Part shown: positions 9,736-20,361 of the stretch, one piece after another
Numbering within the stretch: position 1 is the stretch's first letter
Layout of the letters: each line of letters starts with the position of its first letter
NCBI GenBank assembly: GCA_949752735.1
Contig: OX457036.1
Location: 8,396,192 to 8,460,191 of the forward strand
DNA length: 64,000 nt
Direction: 5' to 3'
Origin: Lumbricus terrestris
Taxonomy: Eukaryota; Annelida; Clitellata; Crassiclitellata; Lumbricidae
Position numbers and translations under genes: made by a program
Notes under the pieces: generated by a model
Database searches by the model: none
Told to the model about the DNA's origin: nothing
What the model saw: the letters and a program-made list of their open reading frames with translations, nothing else

Positions 9736-10565
9736 AGTCATCCAAACCGTTCCACAGGCATGGGCGGAGACCTAGGGAAGACAGGCAATGCCTGCAGCGA
9801 GAATACGCGACATATGCCAAGACCTCATTGATGAAAACAGAATGGCTTGAATCCAGTTGCTATCATTTATTATTGCCAGGTTAAAGGTGTTTACAAGACC
9901 TTTGCGCATTAGTTGGTCAAAATGGAATAGGAGTGGATTTCCCATATGCATGGAAAGCAGCGAAGGTTGTGGAGGAGAGTGGGTGAACTGAGGGAGCTGG
10001 GAAATAAGGTTTATGGCATCGTACTCAGCTATTGATGACAGGCGAGAAATGCCCAGTGAAGGCTCAGAGCAGCGCATCTCAAGGGCTGCTGCACTGAGAG
10101 CTCCATCAGACTATAGTGAGAGGTGTTATCATCGTCATCATCATCATCATCATCAACATCATCATCATCATCATCAACAGCATCATCATCGTCATCGTTA
10201 TTTTTTACCTGAACTATTATATTGATCCCTCAAGTTCTTAGAAGCTATCAGAAGATTAACCGACATTCTGGAACTAACGAGCCTCGTTCCAACTTATTAT
10301 TATTTTATTATTTATGCCCTATCGTATGTCGCTGTTTGTACCATCTTTCCACCAGTTAAAGCCATCCGCGAATGCTCGCCATTCCACAACAACGCTCCAT
10401 TAAATTTGTTATCCATGATCAGAAGGATAAAGTTATGTTCGTCGGGGAAAAAACAGCAACAACACAGAACTCATGACTGTGCTGTCCTGAAACTTCTTTA
10501 CCTGTTATTAACACTGCATGGTCTCAATTTTCATTGTGGTCTCAGAACGCAATCCCCAATAATTA

Positions 10566-11300
10566 TTATGTGAGATTATACGAGAGAAAGTGGCTATAAT
10601 AATACGAGAGAAAGTGGCTATAATAATACGAGAGAAAGTGGCTATAATAATACGAGAGAAAGTGGCTATAATAATACGAGAGAAAGTGGCTATAATAATA
10701 CGAAAGAAAGTGACTATAATAATACGAAAGAAAGTGGCTATAATAATAAGAGAGAAAGTGGCTATAATAATACGAGAGAAAGTGGCTATAATAATACGAG
10801 AGAAAGTGGCTATAATAATACGAGAGAAAGTGGCTATAATAATACGAAAGAAAGTGGCTATAATAATAAGAGAGAAAGTGGCTATAATAATACGAGAGAA
10901 AGTGGCTATAATAATACGAGAGAAAGTGGCTATAATAATACGAGAGAAAGTGGCTATAATAATACGAGAGAAAGTGGCTATAATAATACGAGAGAAAGTG
11001 GCTATAATAATACGAAAGAAAGTGACTATAATAATACGAAAGAAAGTGGCTATAATAATAAGAGAGAAAGTGGCTATAATAATACGAGAGAAAGTGGCTA
11101 TAATAATACGAGAGAAAGTGGCTATAATAATACGAGAGAAAGTGGCTATAATAATACGAAAGAAAGTGGCTATAATAATAAGAGAGAAAGTGGCTATAAT
11201 AATACGAGAGAAAGTGGCTATAATAATACGAGAGAAAGTGGCTATAATAATACGAAAAAAGGGGCTATAATAATACGAGAGAAAGTGGCTATAGTAATAA
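10566..11300. repeat. 24-bp minisatellite with 312-bp higher-order period
   Basis: About 30 copies of a 24-bp unit ACGAGAGAAAGTGGCTATAATAAT. Because 24 is divisible by three, long frames are open on both strands (8-residue periods AIIIREKV and IIIATFSR); these are not genes. A variant pair with GTGACTATAAT recurs 312 bp (13 units) apart (about 10701 and 11013), so a multi-unit block was duplicated. Confidence 0.95.
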
Positions 11301-11951
11301 TAATGTTTCAAGATCCTCTCGCTGATAATTCGAGTTTTCAGCGGCGCAGTAGACTTACTTTCGACAGAGCAGGATTGGATCAAGGCATCTCAGCTGTCAT
11401 TAACTCTTGTACCTATGTCCATTATTATGGCTGCATTATTTTTGTGTGTGCGAAATGGAAGTAGGATAGAAAGTGAGTATCGACTTGAATTCACAGTTGC
11501 ATACCGCATTCTAAGATAATAAACGACATTAGAGCCTATGCATAAGCGTTCAAACACGGTAATAATCAGAGTAAGCATAGGTATAATAACACACGAATTT
11601 ACCAGTGTTGCATCCCGACTGTTTAACAAATTTGATTTCCGCACTGCTACCGCAGCTTTTTTTCACTGTCATCTTCACAAAATTATTCGCGATTTCAGTG
11701 TTCAGAGACATAATATGGTTTAAGACTTCAATAAAGTGAATAAACGTCTCTTCCCATTTAAAAAAAATTCAATTTGCAAACTGTAATGGGAACAGTTTAC
11801 GCTGTCGTCTTAAAAAAATTGCTCATTATGGATAAATAGTGGATAACACTGTAGAAATTTATAATGATTTTTCTGAAGTAATTGGGGGGCTATAAGTCCC
11901 CACCCCAAACCTTGGATGGGACCGTCCCTCGTCCCCTTAAGTCTCCGCCCA

Positions 11952-12231
11952 TGATTACATTACATCGAGTGACTGCGTATAAGTTACATGAAGAGGTGGA
12001 TTGATAATGGCATATCGAGTGACTGCGAGCGCTCCGTAATGACCAAGTCAACAGTTGGCAGCCTAGTTGTGCATCGTCGCTTTCGTTGAAGAAATGGGAT
12101 CATGAAACGATTCCTTCATTGAGTCGATCTTGATCTCTAATAATTTATTATCAGGGTTCATCGAAAACGATCCCAATGCAATTATTGTGGGCTTCTTGTA
12201 TGCAGTCCACGTGAGTTTCATGTAGGCCCTA
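11952..12231. other. Spacer downstream of Mab-21 copy B
   Basis: Block shared by all units, with two ATCGAGTGACTGCG words about 50 bp apart. Matches at 22446-22680, 43337-43590 and 53192-53450. No gene seen. Confidence 0.55.
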
Positions 12232-12239
12232 GTCTAAAG

Positions 12240-12608
12240 CAGCGGTTCCAACCCGTGGACCGCGGACCTAAAGTGACCCGCCAGGCCTAAAAAATGGCCC
12301 TCACGAGGGCCATTCTTGAGGCATCTCTCAAAGAATTAAAGCAAATAATTTTAAAGAAAAAATTGAAAATTTTGACAGGTTAGAACAAATAATTATTTTC
12401 TACTTAAAATTATATTATTTTGACGTCTATAAATAAAATCAAACATTCTATTTTGAATCAATTATTACAATTTTATATGCTTTGAGCTAATTGAAATTTA
12501 GCCTTGCGGCCCCTTAATGTCCGTAAACTAGGAAAAAGTGGCCCTCCTGTTCTCCAACTTAGAAAAAGTGGCCCTAGGCCTAGAGTCAAAAAAGGTTGGG
12601 AACCACTG
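12240..12608. mobile_element. hAT-like MITE with Charlie-type ends
   Basis: 369 bp; left end CAGCGGTTCCAACCCG, right end complement CAGTGGTTCCCAACC, typical of hAT elements of the Charlie type. Flanks GTCTAAAG and GTGTAAGG are each one change from the empty site GTCTAAGG in unit 2 (about 22694). Inside are short inverted segments around GGCCCTC. Non-coding. Confidence 0.85.
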
Positions 12609-12770
12609 GTGTAAGGCTATGTCTTGCATATGATTTTCCTCTGGGAGATCAGTTGAAACACATTCATCGACATATGCAATTATGCATAGTTTACGGATTC
12701 TGGAATAAAATATTGTTCGGGCTGAATTCTAATTTTTGTCAGAGTCATAGTTTTTACACTTCTAAAATAA

Positions 12771-12776
12771 TTTATT
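12771..12776 (-). promoter_or_regulatory. Poly(A) signal AATAAA for Mab-21 copy B
   Basis: TTTATT on the + strand, about 76 nt past the stop codon, in a stretch conserved in all units. Confidence 0.55.
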
Positions 12777-12851
12777 TTGCATCTGATATAATAATTATGT
12801 AATCAGGAAACGCTTGCTTCACACGACCGCATATTTGGTCAATGATACGAT

Positions 12852-15788
12852 TTAGCGCTTTAATAGCATTTTTCTAAAACGAAGCTTTTGTAGAAGAAAC
12901 CTGCGAATGATCCGTTCAAACGGAAAATAAAATTTCTGCAATGCAAATTCAGTCATCGCTTCAGCATTCGGAAGATCAGAGTCGATGCAGCATCTGGCTT
13001 TCAGGTATCTTGCAAGAAAATGCCTTCCAAGAAAATACTGACGATTAACGTAGTGAGGGGTTATGATTATGAGAGATGACGAGAGCGAACACGACGTGTC
13101 TTGGCGTTTCCCATAAAAATATACTTTATGGGCAAAAATCTCTCCAAACGTTGATTTGCCAGTTATCTTGAATTTCAGTAGATCGTCGTTTTGAGGTGAT
13201 AAATAATAAAAGAGTGTATGAAAACCAAGCAACGACTGTATGTCTCTATCGAAAAAAGACCCAAATGGTGGTATCAGCATAACATTCGCAAATGCAAACC
13301 TCTTCAAATCGCTTTCAAGATCAGATTCGCGCAGAATTTTTTCGCATAAATGCAAGACTTCGTCGTATTTATGACACCCGTAAAGGTACAAAGCACGATA
13401 GCAGTCAACTGTGTTGCATTGGATTCCAAAGTCTCTGCGAATCGCAATGTAGAATGACGACATATTCTCTAAAGCACATTCCATGAGAGCATCAATCACT
13501 GTTTCTTTAACAATCAAAGGACTCGCTGCTGCAACTTCGATTTCTGCTACTGAATTTGTTCTGTGATAAACGAGCTGTCTCGTAGCATTGAAATGCGTTT
13601 CTGACTGAATTTGAGCATAACATTTCTGCTTTACTAAAGCCATCACATTTCTGTCCATCGGAAATGGTAATTCTGGTAAACCATCATAGAAGTACAATCG
13701 TTTGGATATTCTTTCACTAGATAACAAAGCTACAAGTACATAATGAGCAAACACCTTTGGCGAAAGACGCAGATCAAGATACAGCCGCCTGCCAATGTAG
13801 TCTAGATTGTTTTTAGTAATCTTCTTATGAAGCACACACAATCCTACGATTCTTGCGATATCGTCGATAAACAGCAGACAGCCAGCATTCAGTATTTCTT
13901 CATCCCTCTGAATCGTCTGATCTTTGATGATTGCTAAGCAGAATCGTATTGCTGGCTGATATTCTGATGTAGCGAAATAGAGAGCAGCCAGATAGGTCAC
14001 AGATGCAGGAGCGATGCAGCTGTTGATTTGCCAATCGTCACATTCTAACGCCTTTGTAAGAAACGCTTTTGATAGGACTGACATTAGTTTAAATTCTGGA
14101 TGAGCTTTGGATTCTGTTAGATTTTCCATGAGACTGTGAGCACGCAATAAGTGAAAACGACTACTCCCTATTGCGTGCGATTTTGGAAAGTTATGATACT
14201 TCGACCTGATAATTTTAGTCTTTGTCGTTATTGCTTGTACAAATTCAACGAAGAGATTGTTTCCCCATGAGATCTCTCCGTGGCGCAAGCTGTATGCAGT
14301 ATGCAAAATATACAATAGATATGCATAGTACTTGTAACACAGGAGCTTCTCTGTTGTTGGAAGATGTGTCAATGTACGGTACACTGTCAGATACAAACTA
14401 TTCATAGTTGGTCGACGTCGTACGCTCATGCCCAATCCTGCGGTAAACCCGTATTTAATTGCACAACGGTATATACTGCTAGACTCACGGAATAATACAG
14501 CAAGGAATACATTCAAAGCTTCTTTTTCACTCGCTTTCCTCCAATTTAAGATAGGCAGCATGTAATCCATGAAATCCTCTAGGCCTACTACGCCGTTGAA
14601 GCCTTGAAACACAGACCGAGTTATTGGTAGTATGTAATTTTCAACGAACCATTGAGACAGAATGCTGGAATTGCGTAATTTATTCAGTCGTTTTTCGGTG
14701 ATATCAAGCACTGTAAAACTTGAGGGCTGATGAAATAAATTTGCTTCAGGAATAAAATAGTTCGGATAATGTTTTCTTTTTATCCATTTTAAAAGTTTTC
14801 CTAGCAACTCACAGCAGATCCTGATGACAGAAAAGGAATTCCACCACTCGGGTAGCATTTCTTCACAAGTCCATAACATCAGCGTCTTTAAATGATACGT
14901 ACATATAACCTCTTCTTCCTTTGGACAATCATTTTGTATTAGTTCCCTCTTTGCTAAAAATCTCAGCAAATGATAGACAATCTGCTGAGTTTTAGTCCAA
15001 CTCTGAATTAATATCACCTCGGCGAGTGAAAATGACAATCTCCACTGGCGTTGATCGTCTCTGCAAGAACGATGCTGGACATTAACGACATGACAACCAT
15101 TCTGTACGACCTCTGAGATTGTATCAATCGTCGGCCATCCACTTTTTCTAGGTCGAATAGGCCAACTTTGGGCTTCTTTAGGCCATTGCGGGCAAAATAT
15201 ACTTCTGACATCATCAATTCCCATTTTATCATCTGAAACTGTCTGATATTTAATTGCTGGACCACAAGCAATGTTTCGAAATGAGATTCTAGTCAATTCA
15301 CGACGGCATTGATCAAGATCTGAATTTGCAAGAGCGGTCTTGTCTGGCACAATATGGCCACCTAAATGACCTGCTACGATAAACAAATCGTACTTTTTAT
15401 TTGTCCAGTCATATCTCATTTCACCCACAAATCGTAATCGAACAAAACCTGGATACATTTGGTATGATTCCATACAGCACATACTGATCGTCTCCGCTAG
15501 GCCACTCATATCGCTGGGCAACAGTGGAGAGACGCCGCTAAAGGTAAGTTCATCGGCTCTGCACAAAATGACATCAAAGTCGCTGATGCATGAATTCCAC
15601 GGTTCGATATAGAATTCGACAGAACTGCCACACCTTATAAAATACTCTAAAGCTGCAGGTTTTCGTGACGCCGCTAGGTTATGCATGGCATCAGAAGCAT
15701 TGGGATACGACTTTGGATGCAATTGACACGTGCTAACGATGAACTCAGATGCCATTTCTTCATTCGATCTCATCGTATAGTCCGTCAT
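12852..15788 (-). CDS. Mab-21-domain nucleotidyltransferase (cGAS-like), copy B, 978 aa
   Basis: Intronless ORF of the Mab-21/cGAS-like family; active members sense nucleic acid and make cyclic dinucleotide-type signals, while others (Mab21L) are not known enzymes. Visible: CGSS near residue 54 followed 13 residues on by DFD (near 71), fitting the nucleotidyltransferase G[GS]..DxD pattern; an Asp seven residues before CPQWP (near 200), a candidate third metal ligand; then the Mab-21 C-lobe signatures GCHVVNVQHRSC, WRLSFSLAEVIL, YHLKTLMLW (near 300) and YFIPEANLF (near 346). Residues 400-978 are helical, with TPR-like segments near 604 and 803. No zinc-ribbon CC motif is seen. TTAG directly before the ATG could be a splice acceptor. 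Copy B has extra residues (GLE near a TAGGCCTA insertion, LV and C) compared with copies C-E. Catalysis is inferred, not shown. Confidence 0.88.
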   Translation of the reverse strand: MTDYTMRSNEEMASEFIVSTCQLHPKSYPNASDAMHNLAASRKPAALEYFIRCGSSVEFYIEPWNSCISDFDVILCRADELTFSGVSPLLPSDMSGLAETISMCCMESYQMYPGFVRLRFVGEMRYDWTNKKYDLFIVAGHLGGHIVPDKTALANSDLDQCRRELTRISFRNIACGPAIKYQTVSDDKMGIDDVRSIFCPQWPKEAQSWPIRPRKSGWPTIDTISEVVQNGCHVVNVQHRSCRDDQRQWRLSFSLAEVILIQSWTKTQQIVYHLLRFLAKRELIQNDCPKEEEVICTYHLKTLMLWTCEEMLPEWWNSFSVIRICCELLGKLLKWIKRKHYPNYFIPEANLFHQPSSFTVLDITEKRLNKLRNSSILSQWFVENYILPITRSVFQGFNGVVGLEDFMDYMLPILNWRKASEKEALNVFLAVLFRESSSIYRCAIKYGFTAGLGMSVRRRPTMNSLYLTVYRTLTHLPTTEKLLCYKYYAYLLYILHTAYSLRHGEISWGNNLFVEFVQAITTKTKIIRSKYHNFPKSHAIGSSRFHLLRAHSLMENLTESKAHPEFKLMSVLSKAFLTKALECDDWQINSCIAPASVTYLAALYFATSEYQPAIRFCLAIIKDQTIQRDEEILNAGCLLFIDDIARIVGLCVLHKKITKNNLDYIGRRLYLDLRLSPKVFAHYVLVALLSSERISKRLYFYDGLPELPFPMDRNVMALVKQKCYAQIQSETHFNATRQLVYHRTNSVAEIEVAAASPLIVKETVIDALMECALENMSSFYIAIRRDFGIQCNTVDCYRALYLYGCHKYDEVLHLCEKILRESDLESDLKRFAFANVMLIPPFGSFFDRDIQSLLGFHTLFYYLSPQNDDLLKFKITGKSTFGEIFAHKVYFYGKRQDTSCSLSSSLIIITPHYVNRQYFLGRHFLARYLKARCCIDSDLPNAEAMTEFALQKFYFPFERIIRRFLLQKLRFRKMLLKR
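14580..14587. other. TAGGCCTA micro-insertion in Mab-21 copy B coding sequence
   Basis: Copies C, D and E have TAC, CAC and TAC here; copy B has six additional bases (GGCCTA), adding two codons without breaking the frame. It matches recurrent insertions elsewhere in the array. Confidence 0.75.
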
Positions 15789-15824
15789 CTAAGATGTGAA
15801 TTATATCTCTTTTGATGTATCGTT

Positions 15825-16216
15825 ATGATCATCATGAACATCGTCATCATCACAATTCTCGAAAGCTTCATCATCATCATCATCATCATCGTCGTCGTCG
15901 TCATCACCGTGTCGTCGTCATCATTATCATTATCATAATCATCGCTATCACCAGCATCATCATCGTCGTCGTCGTCATCCCAATTCGCGAAAGCTTCATC
16001 ATCTTCATCATCATCATCATCATCATCTTCTACATCTTTATCATCATCATCACAATTCTCGAAAGCTTCATCATCTTCATCATCATCATCATCATCATCA
16101 TCAACATCATCATCGTCGTCATCGTCATCACCGTGTCGTCGTCATCATTATCATTATCATAATCATCGATATCACCATCATCATCATCATCGTCATCGTC
16201 GTCATAATCATCATCG

Positions 16217-16261
<45 letters not shown>

Positions 16262-16375
16262 CCGTGTCGTCGCCATCACTATCATTATCATCGCTATCAC
16301 CATCACCACCATCATCATCGTCGTCCTCATCATCGTCATCATCATAATCAGCATCAGCATCATCACAATACCGGC
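15825..16375. repeat. CAT/GTC trinucleotide tract, unit 2
   Basis: About 550 bp of CAT, CGT and related triplets about 40 bp upstream of Mab-21 copy B. It has higher-order structure: CACAATTCTCGAAAGCTTC recurs two to three times, and the block around CACCGTGTCGTCG three times, so the tract grew by duplicating 100-200-bp segments. The His/Ser and Asp/Met ORFs across it are artefacts. Confidence 0.93.
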
Positions 16376-16633
16376 AGAAGATTAGGACATACATGAGTGC
16401 GGAATCAAAAGTTCAAGGTAGATATTGCCATAACTACTCTCCCTGTGTTATATTTAAATAGGCCTACACACGTTTTTATTATGTATACGGCTACCGCATC
16501 AAATCAGTTAATTTCTCCGTGAACTGACCGTGTGATAACTTTCACAACCGCTGCCCTTTTGAATTGGTGCATGCAAAGGTCTATTTCTCAAGCAATCCAG
16601 TATGCGAACAGTCATCCGCAGACTCTGTCACCT
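16376..16633. other. Spacer next to the CAT tract, unit 2
   Basis: Conserved in units 2-5, including TATATTTAAATAGGCCTACA (16449-16468). An AT-box here could belong to a promoter, but nothing shows which gene it would serve. No ORF. Confidence 0.5.
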
Positions 16634-16900
16634 TAAGGTAGTGACAGATCCAGAAGTTTCCAAGGGGGCCAAATGGGAGGGTGAAGCAAAGTATAGGGTG
16701 GAGGACAAGTGGCCGAAGGTCGATGGCTGAGTCACGCAGCATCGAGAGGGGAATGGGTCTGGGAGGGGGACTGCCCCTCGACAACGGAAGTTTTTGGAAT
16801 TTCCACATTGCAATGGCAGCGTTTTAAGCTGTCAACTGCGCAATTTAGTGCTGATAAAGAGTGCGACATAGACATTAATAGATGATTTTTAATAAATAAA
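16634..16900. repeat. Dispersed repeat (GTGACAGATCCAGAAG), unit 2
   Basis: Same sequence at 29363-29476 plus 36931-37110 (split by the LTR element), 47271-47520 and 57363-57605, with a diverged version at about 61470-61570 outside the array. The latter shows that it is a dispersed repeat as well as part of the unit. Non-coding. Confidence 0.65.
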
Positions 16901-17533
16901 CTTAAAATCATGCAAATTTCCTATCGAGTTTCCACATTGCTATGGCAGAATTTTTAGATGTCATCTTAACACAATTACTCTATTATTTCAGTTCTGACCA
17001 AATGTGTGGACTAAGATTTCAAATAATGTAATTAATTGTAATTAGGCCTACGTATAATTTCTCTATGTATCAAGTTCAGCAACTTAGACCTGCAGCTGCT
17101 GGACTAGTATAATGAAAATGTTTCGAATGACATCCGCAGCAAACAAGAACTACCAAAGAAGAATTTTTCCGGAACAAAGGCGTCTGCATTGTGTTTCACA
17201 CAATGTCATTTAAATCATAGCTATAGCGAATAAAAGTCTCAGTTAAAGCCACAGACGGTCACCATCTTAACGTTAGACTTCAGATTTATTTGCGAAAGAA
17301 GATCAATTACCTGATCATGAGCAATTTGAGCACCTGTTATAACTAATCGATTTTCGTTGAGCAGTAAAGTATGTTAAACTGCATGCAATATCTGTTGTCT
17401 CTTCTGTTGCTGTAGCTTGAAATGGTTTCTACATGTAATTGTACAGAACTGGGTTAACCGCTTGAATATCCTGTAGGCCGATGCGTAAGAGAATCTGTCT
17501 GCAATGCGAAAATTTTTTGCATGTGATAAGTTT
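16901..17533. other. Spacer before the GA tract, unit 2
   Basis: Unit-conserved, non-coding. TAGGCCTA at 17043-17050 is present here and in unit 5 (57772-57779) but is TA in units 3 and 4. Confidence 0.6.
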
Positions 17534-17566
17534 GACAGAGAGAGAGAGAGAAAGAGAGAGAGAGAC

Positions 17567-17599
<33 letters not shown>

Positions 17600-17614
17600 C
17601 AGAGAGAGACAAAC

Positions 17615-17645
<31 letters not shown>

Positions 17646-17720
17646 GCGAGAAACAGAGAGACAAAGAGACAGAGTGACAGAGGAAGACAGTGAGAGACAG
17701 AGACAGAGAGAGAAAGAGAA
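17534..17720. repeat. GA-rich microsatellite, unit 2
   Basis: GAGA/GACA tract homologous to 1211-1368. Confidence 0.95.
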
Positions 17721-18354
17721 ACGTATCAGTATGTGCGTACTGCGTAGACCTTATATACCGGATGCGACAATTTAGCGTAGGCCCGAACTACAGCCATGAT
17801 TGCACAGGGCACACACATCTAATTAATTATGAGCTGCAGTATGGTGTGCACTGTGCAGGTCTTGTTATCACGCGTGGGCGCAGCTCAGTTTGCTTCAGAC
17901 AGTTGCAATCGTGAATAAATATTATGAGCACCTTGCCAATGTAGACTCATGTCAAGAATGCTTGTAAGTCTTTCCAACTTTTAGAATCTAAGGGATAGTA
18001 ATTTGTCTTCTTCCTAAAGAGTCTCATTAAAAAATGCTAGAAGTATTGATCAAATTGTTTCTTAAATGCTCAAAGGCTTTCATAAAATAGATGATGACCT
18101 TTTTAGTCTTTGCTTCTTAGATTGTATTACCAGAAATGACCAAAACATCCTAACTCTTATAACACTGTAGACATCTACGCACGCTGCTATTCAACGCATA
18201 TTTTTTCTTAAACATTGAAGATAAGAACATGGACGATCTCCCACCACAAACCACAAACATTGGTGGACCGTCCGCCCATGCCCCCCTAAGTCTCCGCCCA
18301 TGCATCGTATTCAATTAATTCCAATAAAATAAAATCCAATGACGCCATCTCAAT
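17721..18354. other. Spacer after the GA tract, unit 2
   Basis: Unit-conserved, non-coding. It is the empty-site reference for the 1529-2138 insertion (around 17888) and carries the dispersed CCCCCCTAAGTCTCCGCCC end. Confidence 0.55.
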
Positions 18355-18720
18355 CCATTCTATACTCCGTTCTGCTCTGATTCATTTACTTTTTTCCACT
18401 CGATTCAATATTCTGACCCAGTCCATTTTATTCTATCATAAACTATTCTCTTTCCATTCTCTTCTATAGTCTAATTGAGTTCACCTATTATGTTCTACTC
18501 TATTTCATTCTGTTCCATTCTAATTAAATTCTATTCGATTCCACCAAGAACAATTCCATTTCGTTCTAATCCATTTTATGCAGGCTCATATTTTACTCCC
18601 TCGGTTTCATTCTACTATAGTAAATTTCTTTATTCTTCTCTCTATTCTTATCTTTTATACTCTATTAGACTCCATCGTTAGGCCTAGTTTTAATTTTCCT
18701 TCGCCTCATTCCTATCCCAC
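18355..18720. repeat. Degenerate ATTCC/ATTCT tract, unit 2
   Basis: Pyrimidine-rich low-complexity sequence. It is the uninterrupted counterpart of the solo-LTR and 185-bp MITE insertion sites of unit 1. Confidence 0.75.
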
Positions 18721-18834
18721 TGAGGATGAATGATTAAATGATTTAATGATATATCGAGGGGGAAAAAACGTGAAGTTGTAAAAAATTCCAAATCTCCTCT
18801 ATTTTAGTCTATTTTTGATTTTTCTGCATTGAAG

Positions 18835-19109
18835 ACAGTCGAGAGAAGGCCTATATCTACGGCATATCGTCCGCAGGGGTGACGCACTCCGTCACGAAGG
18901 CCTGTGCCAAGGGTGAGGTTCAGATGTGCTCCTGTGACCTGAACGTCCGAAGCCGGGAAAAGGAAGTGGACTTCCTGTGGGGCTGATGCTCTCACGACGT
19001 CCGGTTCGGAGAGAAGTTCTCGAAGGAGTTCGTCGATGGGAGGGAGTCGAGCGATCAGAACCTCGAGGAGCGACTGATGAACAGGTGGAACAACGAAGCC
19101 GGACGAAAG
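18835..19109 (+). pseudogene. Wnt penultimate exon with in-frame stop, unit 2
   Basis: Same exon as 6014-6288, splice sites kept (donor AAG|GTAGAT). The codon after WG in the WGGC motif is TGA (18984-18986) instead of GGA, and one Ile is Val. The stop would remove the whole C-terminal lobe including the acylation site, so this unit cannot make a normal Wnt unless the exon is skipped. The rest of the exon shows no further damage, so the change is recent. Confidence 0.85.
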
Positions 19110-19899
19110 GTAGATCTGGTTGATGAGACTGGTTCTTCAAGGACAAATTTCGAAGTTAAATTTATATTGCACCAACCTATTCGATTCCGTTAATTTTCTG
19201 TCGGGCTGAAATAAAATACCCATCCCTGATCTTTCAAGGGCGATTTTCAAAGTTTTTATGTGCGTACATTTTAAGATTACATTTAATTGAAAACTGACCA
19301 TCCGAGGACAGCGTTTGATGCTAGCGTTTGAAATGTCGTTAATTTGATTGTTTTACTGTTTTCTGTCATGCTCGAGAAACCTCACACATTTACGACACGA
19401 AAATAAGTTGGTTGGCTGCACGCCCCTGTTTGGCGGAAAGTCAGGGTTCGAAACCTTTAGCATATTTGCTGCACAGTCTCTGTGCAGCAAATATGGTTAA
19501 GACAGATTGTAGATTGTAGGCCTAGCCTACATATTATAATTAGATCGTATTAATGCTAGATTGGATAAAAATGAATTCCATATTATAGAAGAACAGATTG
19601 AATCGGAACGGATCAAATTAAATCAGATTAACCTCGACATCCGGCCATTTTCGCCTTAACCAAGTCCTAATAAAACAATTGAAATAATCGCATGATTCAT
19701 TGTATAACTTTCGGAAAGGGGGCCGCAATTTCACCCGCCTCACAATCCCCCCGGTAGAGAGTAGAAAAACTTTATCAAATGAAGACCTAATGTTGACACG
19801 AGTTCAAGTATATTAAACAAATTAAACATCTATCTATACTTTCGTCATTTCCTGCTTGTTGCCACTCCACGATTTGCAAATGATTGCTGCACTTGACAG
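19110..19899 (+). other. Wnt intron, unit 2 (790 bp)
   Basis: GT..AG intron, most like the backbone of the unit 3 intron. It is the empty reference for the unit 3 hAT and SINE insertions and for the unit 4 MITE. A short GCACAGTCTCTGTGC palindrome lies near 19470. No gene seen. Confidence 0.75.
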
Positions 19900-20361
19900 G
19901 CGGTCGCCGGAAGTATGAAGCTACTCTGCAAATGTCACGGCGTTTCCGGTTCCTGTTCGGCGAAGATCTGCTGGCGAACCGTCGCATCCTTCCGCGAAAT
20001 CGGTGACCTCCTCAAGGACAAGTTCGACGGCGCCACCAGGGTCAAGGTCGTAGCCGCCAAGGTCAAACTGAAACCAGTGGATCGTCGACAGAAGAGACCC
20101 ACACGGAGAGACCTCGTCTACTTGGAGCAGTCTCCGGACTACTGCGACCATCGCCCGGACGTGGGGTCCTTGGGCACGGTGGGGCGCCAGTGCAATCGAA
20201 CTAGCTACGGACTGGATGGGTGTCAGTTGATGTGCTGTGGACGAGGGTACCGTACCTACATCGAGGAAGAGGTGGAGGACTGTAACTGCAAGTTCTTCTG
20301 GTGCTGTAGTGTCGAGTGTCAGAAGTGTACGTCACACGTTGAGAAGTACTACTGCAACTAG
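19900..20361 (+). pseudogene. Wnt last exon, open itself but in a broken unit (unit 2)
   Basis: 153 codons plus TAG, acceptor GACAG|GCGG, with CKCHGVSGSC and all cysteines as in unit 1. The protein differs from unit 1 only at REIG for REIS. The exon itself is intact; it is listed as pseudogene because its upstream exon has a stop codon. It could still be functional if spliced to another exon. Confidence 0.7.

Larger units (their letters stand above)
8297..11951. mobile_element. 3.65-kb block bounded by 14-bp inverted repeats, unit 1 only
   Basis: TGGGCGGAGACTTA at 8297-8310 and its exact complement at 11938-11951, with further similarity inward (ACGGTTC.. against GGGACCGTCC..). Units 2 and 4 go directly from about 8326-equivalent sequence to CCCATGATTACATT, so they either lost the interior or never had it. 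Inside are a SINE at 9559, an (AATAC)n tract and the 24-bp minisatellite. No transposase is recognised. No clean target duplication is seen, so its status as one transposon is uncertain. Confidence 0.45.

Noticed and set aside
9772..10077. 101-codon minus-strand ORF, possible LINE C-terminal remnant
   Set aside because: A faint resemblance to the end of some retrotransposon polyproteins (WIQAILFSSM) is too weak to support a call.
10508..11383. 291- and 226-codon ORFs at the 24-bp minisatellite
   Set aside because: Open on both strands because the period is a multiple of three; no unique protein sequence.
16449..16461. TATATTTAAATAG as a bidirectional promoter for the Mab-21/Wnt pair
   Set aside because: It is conserved in units 2-5 but absent from unit 1, and nothing ties it to a transcript start.
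15789..18834. Missing Wnt N-terminal exons between Mab-21 and the first Wnt exon
   Set aside because: I looked for Cys-rich Wnt N-terminal motifs and a signal peptide in units 1-5 and found none; very short exons cannot be excluded.
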